From an uncultured Phycisphaerales bacterium (GTDB taxonomy: Bacteria > Planctomycetota > Phycisphaerae > WQYP01), in the NCBI GenBank assembly GCA_937901265.1, contig CALCHA010000248.1, positions 1-9,921 of the forward strand: 9,921 nucleotides of DNA, written 5' to 3'. Below the pieces are notes generated by a model. It searched no databases and was not told where the DNA came from. It was given only the letters and a program-made list of their open reading frames with translations. The position numbers and the translations under genes were made by a program. This document shows positions 6,940 through 9,921 of this stretch, piece after piece; position 1 is the first letter of the stretch; every line of letters begins with the position of its first letter.

Positions 6940-7662
6940 ATGATCCCCGCCGACATCGCCCGGACGATCGACCACACGATCCTCAAGCCCGAGGCCGCCG
7001 CGGCCGACGTACGCAGGATGTGGCAGGATGTGAGCTCTTACCGCGGCGCCGCGGGGGGCGTCAATGGCCGGTGGGCGGGACTTGTCCGCGAGCTGCTGCG
7101 CGAGGCCGGCGTCGACGATCCCGGCAAGACCGACCGCCCCGTGCTGACCTGCGCCGTCGTCGGATTCCCCCTCGGGGCCAACCGCTCCACCATCAAGGCC
7201 ATCGAAGCCTCTTCCTGCGCCAAGGATGGCGCGCAGGAAATCGACATGGTCATCTCGCTGGCGGCGTTGCTGACCGGCGATCTCGAGGACGCGCGCAACG
7301 ATGTGTACGAGGTCGTCCGCGCCGCCAAGGCCGTCAATCGCAACAGCGTCGTCAAAGTGATTCTTGAAACCGCCGCCCTCACCCAGGAGCAGACCGCTCT
7401 GGGCTGCCGCGCGGCGGTCGAAGGCGGCGCGGACTTCGTCAAGACCTCCACCGGCTTCCACCCCAAAGGGGGCGCCACGGTCGAAAGCGTCGGTTGGCTC
7501 AAAAACTATGGGGGCGGCGCGGGGCTCAAGGTCAAAGCCTCCGGCGGCATCCGCGATTACGCCACCGCCCGCCAGATGCTCGATGCCGGTGCCGACCGCC
7601 TGGGCTGTTCCTCGGGCGTCGCCATTCTCTCCGGTGCCGCCGCCGCGCCGGGCACGTATTGA
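6940..7662 (+). CDS. deoC: Deoxyribose-phosphate aldolase (DERA)
   Basis: This 240-residue cytoplasmic class I aldolase should interconvert 2-deoxyribose 5-phosphate with glyceraldehyde 3-phosphate and acetaldehyde. The catalytic set is intact: Asp102 in EIDMVI, the Schiff-base Lys168 in FVKTSTGF, and Lys199 in VKASGGIR. These match Asp102, Lys167 and Lys201 of the E. coli enzyme almost position for position. DHTILKP near the start, VGFPLGAN and the phosphate-binding GCSSGVAI near the end are further DeoC signatures. The start has GGAG 5 nt upstream. Odd: around residues 34-45 the usual VCVNP-type strand reads AAGGVNGRW, so the Cys that corresponds to E. coli Cys47 is absent. The following segment (about 46-62) is also longer than usual and rich in charged residues. 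No nucleoside phosphorylase or deoxyribose kinase lies nearby. Salvage of deoxynucleosides is the default role; a part in aldehyde handling during sugar catabolism is possible but unsupported here. Confidence 0.95.
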   Translation: MIPADIARTIDHTILKPEAAAADVRRMWQDVSSYRGAAGGVNGRWAGLVRELLREAGVDDPGKTDRPVLTCAVVGFPLGANRSTIKAIEASSCAKDGAQEIDMVISLAALLTGDLEDARNDVYEVVRAAKAVNRNSVVKVILETAALTQEQTALGCRAAVEGGADFVKTSTGFHPKGGATVESVGWLKNYGGGAGLKVKASGGIRDYATARQMLDAGADRLGCSSGVAILSGAAAAPGTY

Positions 7663-7717
7663 TTCCCGTGGCCTGCGTGGCCCCGCCTGGTTGATGGCCC
7701 GTTTCTTCGGAGCTTCC

Positions 7718-8023
7718 ATGAGCAACCTCCCGCCCTACAATCCCCCGCCCCAGTACGTTCCGCCCAACCCCTTCCAGGACGCTGCCAGTAAAAAAATAGC
7801 CGCCGGCATCTGCGGACTGCTTCTGGGCCAGCTCGGCATCCACAAGTTTATCCTCGGCTACACCAGCACCGGCCTGATCATGCTGCTGGTCACCGTGTGC
7901 ACCTGCGGCATCGGCGGCATCCCGATGCACATCATCGGCATGATCGAAGGCATCCTCTATCTCACCAAGTCGGACGAGGAGTTCCACCACACCTATATCG
8001 CACGCAAGAAAGAATGGTTCTGA
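7718..8023 (+). CDS. TM2 domain membrane protein
   Basis: This small integral membrane protein of 101 residues belongs to the TM2 family, whose role in bacteria is not established. The first 20 or so residues are rich in Pro, Tyr and Asn (PPYNPPPQYVPPNPF), a typical cytoplasmic leader in this family. The TM2 domain follows at about 25-83: a first hydrophobic segment (27-41), the family turn motif here written GIHKFILG (40-47), a second segment (52-66), and a third hydrophobic stretch (67-82) with HIIGMIEGI where many members have WxxIDxI. The tail is short, charged and aromatic (RKKEWF). The start at 7718 has GGAG 5 nt upstream; an in-frame ATG at 7694 would add eight residues but lacks such a site. 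It lies 55 nt after deoC and 24 nt before a hairpin terminator, so it is probably the last gene of this transcript. Confidence 0.9.
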   Translation: MSNLPPYNPPPQYVPPNPFQDAASKKIAAGICGLLLGQLGIHKFILGYTSTGLIMLLVTVCTCGIGGIPMHIIGMIEGILYLTKSDEEFHHTYIARKKEWF

Positions 8024-8047
8024 CCCGCTCGGCCGCTTCACGTCGAT

Positions 8048-8083
8048 AAAAAAGGCCGGACGCATCGGCGACCGGCCCTTTTT
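8048..8083. terminator. Bidirectional intrinsic terminator between convergent genes
   Basis: GGCCGG (8054-8059) pairs with CCGGCC (8072-8077) around a 12-nt loop. It is flanked by a run of six A on the left (8048-8053) and five T on the right (8079-8083), with one unpaired C at 8078. Read on the plus strand it ends the TM2 transcript with a T-run. Read on the minus strand the A-run becomes a T-run and ends the UVR-motif gene transcript, whose stop is 24 nt away. The two genes converge on it. Confidence 0.88.
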
Positions 8084-8106
8084 GAAAAATCATCCTGAAT
8101 GCCGCG

Positions 8107-9018
8107 TCACTCCCCCGAGGGACCATCGGTGTTGCGCGGTTTACGTGCCCGGGTGGCCCTCTTCGCCGGCTTGCGGCCGCTGGTTTTCTGGGCCACTTCC
8201 ACCTTCGGCGAATGCACCGGATGCGCCATGGCCGCGGTCATCGCCAGCAGCGAATCCCGAATCGCCGCCGCCTCTTCATAGTGCTCGCCAGCCAACGCTT
8301 CCCGCAGCTTCTCCTGCAGCGAGGTCCGTGGATCGGGAGGCAACTGCACGCGGATCTGCCTGATCATGTCCAGCAGCATGTGGGCCTCGTGGTTGTGCTT
8401 CAACAGCTTCCGCCGATGCTCCGCCGGGAAGAGCTTCGCGATCCGCCGAATGCCGCCCCGCAGGTACGCTATCGACGTCTGCACATAGCCCTTTCGCAGC
8501 GCATCACAGGCTTGGGCCCGGGCATGCATCATGACAATGTAGGGGCGATACTGCTCGAGGCACATCCGGTCATCTTCGCTCTTGCCATACTGATGGCAGA
8601 GGTCCAGAACATCCAGGTTGTGCTGCGTGTCACGGATGACGGCCTCGAACTGCTCCAGCACAAACAGGGAGAGGTAGCGGTGATAAAACATCGCCGACTC
8701 CTCACGCAACGCCTGGCATTCCTTGCCCGAGAGCACAAAGCGGGTGCCTGGCCCCTCTTTCCCCTCATGCTTGGCCAGACGACGCTGCTGAAAGACCAGC
8801 TCGGTCGGCGCGCGGTGCGGCCGCTTGCCGTCGGGGCGACCCTCGAGCTCCATCTGCAGCAGACCCAGGTCCAAGCGCAACTGAAGCTTGGGGCGGCCAT
8901 CTTTTCCACGGATCAGGCGCACATTGATCTGTCCCGGCTGATAACTCCACCCGCGCAGCACGCTGGAAATATCCATCGTGTTGAACAGGTCGTGGCTCAT
9001 CTTCATTGGACGTTTCAT
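8107..9018 (-). CDS. UVR-motif (UvrB/UvrC motif) protein with unrecognised N-terminal domain
   Basis: This 303-residue, probably cytoplasmic protein has one UVR motif at 234-260 (LQEKLREALAGEHYEEAAAI and on). This is the helical hairpin by which UvrB meets UvrC, also found in McsA-type partners of Clp proteases. No nuclease, helicase or zinc-binding part is present, so it is neither UvrB nor UvrC. Residues about 14-75 form a strand-rich domain (VLRGWSYQPGQINVRLI, LDLGLLQMELEGRPDGKRPH) that I associate with uncharacterised planctomycete proteins. Residues 95-225 look helical and are rich in Tyr, His and Arg. The tail after 280 is basic (SGRKPAKRATRARKPRN), suggesting nucleic-acid or acidic-protein contact. 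The start at 9018 has a consensus AGGAGG 7 nt upstream. The longer frame would begin at 9087, inside the -10 box, so it is excluded. The gene is a single unit with its own promoter and a shared terminator. Adaptor or regulator is a guess. Confidence 0.85.
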   Translation of the reverse strand: MKRPMKMSHDLFNTMDISSVLRGWSYQPGQINVRLIRGKDGRPKLQLRLDLGLLQMELEGRPDGKRPHRAPTELVFQQRRLAKHEGKEGPGTRFVLSGKECQALREESAMFYHRYLSLFVLEQFEAVIRDTQHNLDVLDLCHQYGKSEDDRMCLEQYRPYIVMMHARAQACDALRKGYVQTSIAYLRGGIRRIAKLFPAEHRRKLLKHNHEAHMLLDMIRQIRVQLPPDPRTSLQEKLREALAGEHYEEAAAIRDSLLAMTAAMAHPVHSPKVEVAQKTSGRKPAKRATRARKPRNTDGPSGE

Positions 9019-9025
9019 TGCAGAA

Positions 9026-9031
9026 CCTCCT
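9026..9031 (-). promoter_or_regulatory. Consensus ribosome binding site of the UVR-motif gene
   Basis: On the minus strand AGGAGG stands 7 nt before the ATG at 9018. It is the strongest Shine-Dalgarno sequence in the window and fixes the start 69 nt inside the longest open frame. Confidence 0.85.
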
Positions 9032-9085
9032 GCCCCGCCCTGATGCAAACCCGGTTCCATCCGGACCGCTGTTGGGCTACGGTCC

Positions 9086-9113
9086 ATTATAGCGCCGGAA
9101 CGCCGCCCGTCAC
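9086..9113 (-). promoter_or_regulatory. Sigma-70-type promoter of the UVR-motif gene
   Basis: On the minus strand an exact TATAAT lies at 9091-9086, preceded at a 16-nt spacing by GTGACG (9113-9108), which matches TTGACA at four of six positions. Transcription would start near 9079, giving a leader of about 60 nt before the ATG at 9018. In such GC-rich DNA a perfect -10 box directly upstream of a gene is unlikely to be chance. No operator-like repeat is evident. Confidence 0.65.
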
Positions 9114-9206
9114 CGTTCGATTTGCCCGCAGCTGCATTTCGTGACCAACGTCCGGAAATAGCCGCTGCGCACAGGGAAAGAGGCTGGGCCGCCTTACGCG
9201 ATCGCG

Positions 9207-9569
9207 TCAGAGTGCTGCGATGAGGGCCTTTGCCAGCACCGTGAGGGCGGCCTCTCCGAGCGCCGCGGCTGCGGCCCGGGCCGCCGCCGCCCGCTGCGCC
9301 CGCTCATCCGCCAGCGCCTGCATTTCCTCCGCCGCCCCCGCCGCCGCGGCAGCCACCTGCGCGGGCGTCATTTCCTCCGCCAGCAGCGCTCCCGCCGCGC
9401 CCCCGCCACCCGCCGCCAGCGCCGCCAACAGGTCCCGCGCCGCCGCCGGGGCGAGCCCGGCGATCGTCGCCCCGCCGGCCTGCAGAAATCCCACCACCAG
9501 GGTCTTGGTCGAGGCGTCGAGTTTGTCCGACCCCTGCACTGCCGCCACCAGGTCATCGACTGCGTTCAT
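9207..9569 (-). CDS. Alanine-rich small protein of unknown function
   Basis: This 120-residue protein belongs to no family I recognise. More than a third of its residues are Ala (45 by my count), with Gly-rich and Ala-rich runs. The first 35 residues are of ordinary composition (MNAVDDLVAAVQGSDKLD and on). A likely helix at 40-52 is followed by GGGG, then a long predicted helix (about 64-120) in which Ala runs alternate with Glu, Gln and Arg. A coiled coil or helical bundle is plausible. No signal peptide or clear membrane span is seen. The start is well supported by AGGAGA 6 nt upstream on the minus strand. It follows the partial gene at the right edge by 59 nt on the same strand, so the two probably share a transcript. 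Phage structural or assembly proteins can look like this, but no phage gene is visible. Coding is likely but not certain, because Ala-rich frames also arise by chance in GC-rich DNA. Confidence 0.65.
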   Translation of the reverse strand: MNAVDDLVAAVQGSDKLDASTKTLVVGFLQAGGATIAGLAPAAARDLLAALAAGGGGAAGALLAEEMTPAQVAAAAAGAAEEMQALADERAQRAAAARAAAAALGEAALTVLAKALIAAL

Positions 9570-9575
9570 TCTGAC

Positions 9576-9581
9576 TCTCCT
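9576..9581 (-). promoter_or_regulatory. Ribosome binding site of the alanine-rich protein gene
   Basis: On the minus strand AGGAGA lies 6 nt before the ATG at 9569. It is the main evidence, besides frame length, that the Ala-rich frame is a real gene. Confidence 0.6.
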
Positions 9582-9628
9582 GTTCTAAAATGAGGCAAAT
9601 TCCCGCCACCTGCCTTGCAGCGCGGCAG

Positions 9629-9921
9629 TCAGGGATTCAAACAGCGCTCCGTCTGCTGCCACAGCGTGCGAAACGATTCCAGGACCGCCCGGTTCGCGGC
9701 GGGATCGTCGGCGCCCTGTTCGATGAGTGCCCGCTGCCGCGCCGCCAGCCCCGTCGCCCGGTTCACCAGCTCGACGAAGCGCCCATCCACGCCCATGATC
9801 CCGCCCACCTCGCGTCGGCTGAGCATCGCTGCCAGCGCCGGCCACGCATCCGCCTGCTGCAGCAGCGCCGTGCGCACCTCGCCATCACTGGCCGGGATCG
9901 CGCTCGCCGCCGCCTGCGTCC
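9629..9921 (-). CDS. C-terminal part of an unrecognised protein (truncated by window edge)
   Basis: The minus-strand frame is open from the right edge to the stop at 9629, giving 96 visible C-terminal residues. The beginning of the gene lies outside the window. The visible part starts with a small-residue stretch (AAASAIPASDGEV), then a likely helical region with a normal residue mix: LLQQADAWPALAAML, a turn with IMGVDGRFVELVNRA, then ARQRALIEQGADDP and a final helix (VLESFRTLWQQTERCLNP). A GTG at 9877 is only an internal possibility for a start. I prefer this frame to the overlapping minus-strand frame ending at 9585, which reads as Arg/Gly-rich filler. No family is recognised. It lies upstream of the Ala-rich gene and is probably co-transcribed with it. 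Confidence 0.6.
   Translation of the reverse strand, partial: TQAAASAIPASDGEVRTALLQQADAWPALAAMLSRREVGGIMGVDGRFVELVNRATGLAARQRALIEQGADDPAANRAVLESFRTLWQQTERCLNP

Noticed and set aside
8212..9144. 310-residue plus-strand open frame opposite the UVR-motif gene
   Set aside because: The minus strand has the UVR motif, a consensus ribosome site and a promoter; the plus frame has none and crosses the terminator-to-promoter unit of the opposite gene.
9196..9207. 12-bp palindrome ACGCGATCGCGT at the stop of the alanine-rich gene
   Set aside because: Single occurrence with a common GC-rich core, no T-run and no second copy; most likely chance.
9585..9845. 86-residue minus-strand frame overlapping the partial gene at the right edge
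   Set aside because: Arg/Gly-rich filler with no hydrophobic pattern; the alternative frame ending at 9629 has a normal protein composition and stays open to the window edge.

Overview
The window is GC-rich bacterial DNA, densely coded, with ten supportable protein genes, two of them cut by the window edges. No tRNA, rRNA, CRISPR array, transposase or insertion sequence is visible. The gene set suggests the Planctomycetes-Verrucomicrobia group, more likely Planctomycetota (perhaps Phycisphaerae): a secreted rhamnogalacturonan lyase and alpha-L-rhamnosidase, a double TFIIB-type zinc-ribbon protein, a TM2 protein and a stand-alone UVR-motif protein. This placement is inference from gene content and recalled family distribution, not from a marker gene.

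Layout. (1) 2-1842, plus strand: the end of an OmpR/PhoB-type response regulator, then a PhoR-type histidine kinase 8 nt downstream. (2) 1934-6281, plus strand: two exported enzymes in tandem, a PL4-type rhamnogalacturonan lyase and a GH78 alpha-L-rhamnosidase. Together they form a small cassette for attack on rhamnogalacturonan I (pectin hairy regions). (3) 6382-8023, plus strand: three short-spaced genes for a zinc-ribbon protein, deoxyribose-phosphate aldolase (DeoC) and a TM2 membrane protein, closed by a hairpin terminator. (4) 8107-9018, minus strand: a UVR-motif protein with a clear promoter and a consensus ribosome binding site, converging on the same terminator. (5) 9207-9921, minus strand: an extremely alanine-rich 120-residue protein, preceded by the C-terminal end of an unrecognised protein running off the window.

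How the genes fit together. The lyase should cut the alternating galacturonate-rhamnose backbone by beta-elimination, and the rhamnosidase should release terminal rhamnose from the products. The unsaturated-galacturonyl hydrolase (GH105 or GH88), transporters and rhamnose catabolic genes are not in this window. The two-component pair lies just upstream, but nothing in the sequence shows that it controls the carbohydrate genes. DeoC links to nucleoside salvage, or loosely to aldehyde metabolism. Its neighbours do not settle this.

I found no clearly new multi-gene system. The items most worth a second look are the UVR protein with its unrecognised N-terminal domain and basic tail, the alanine-rich minus-strand pair at the right edge, and the altered DeoC sequence where the E. 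coli enzyme has Cys47.
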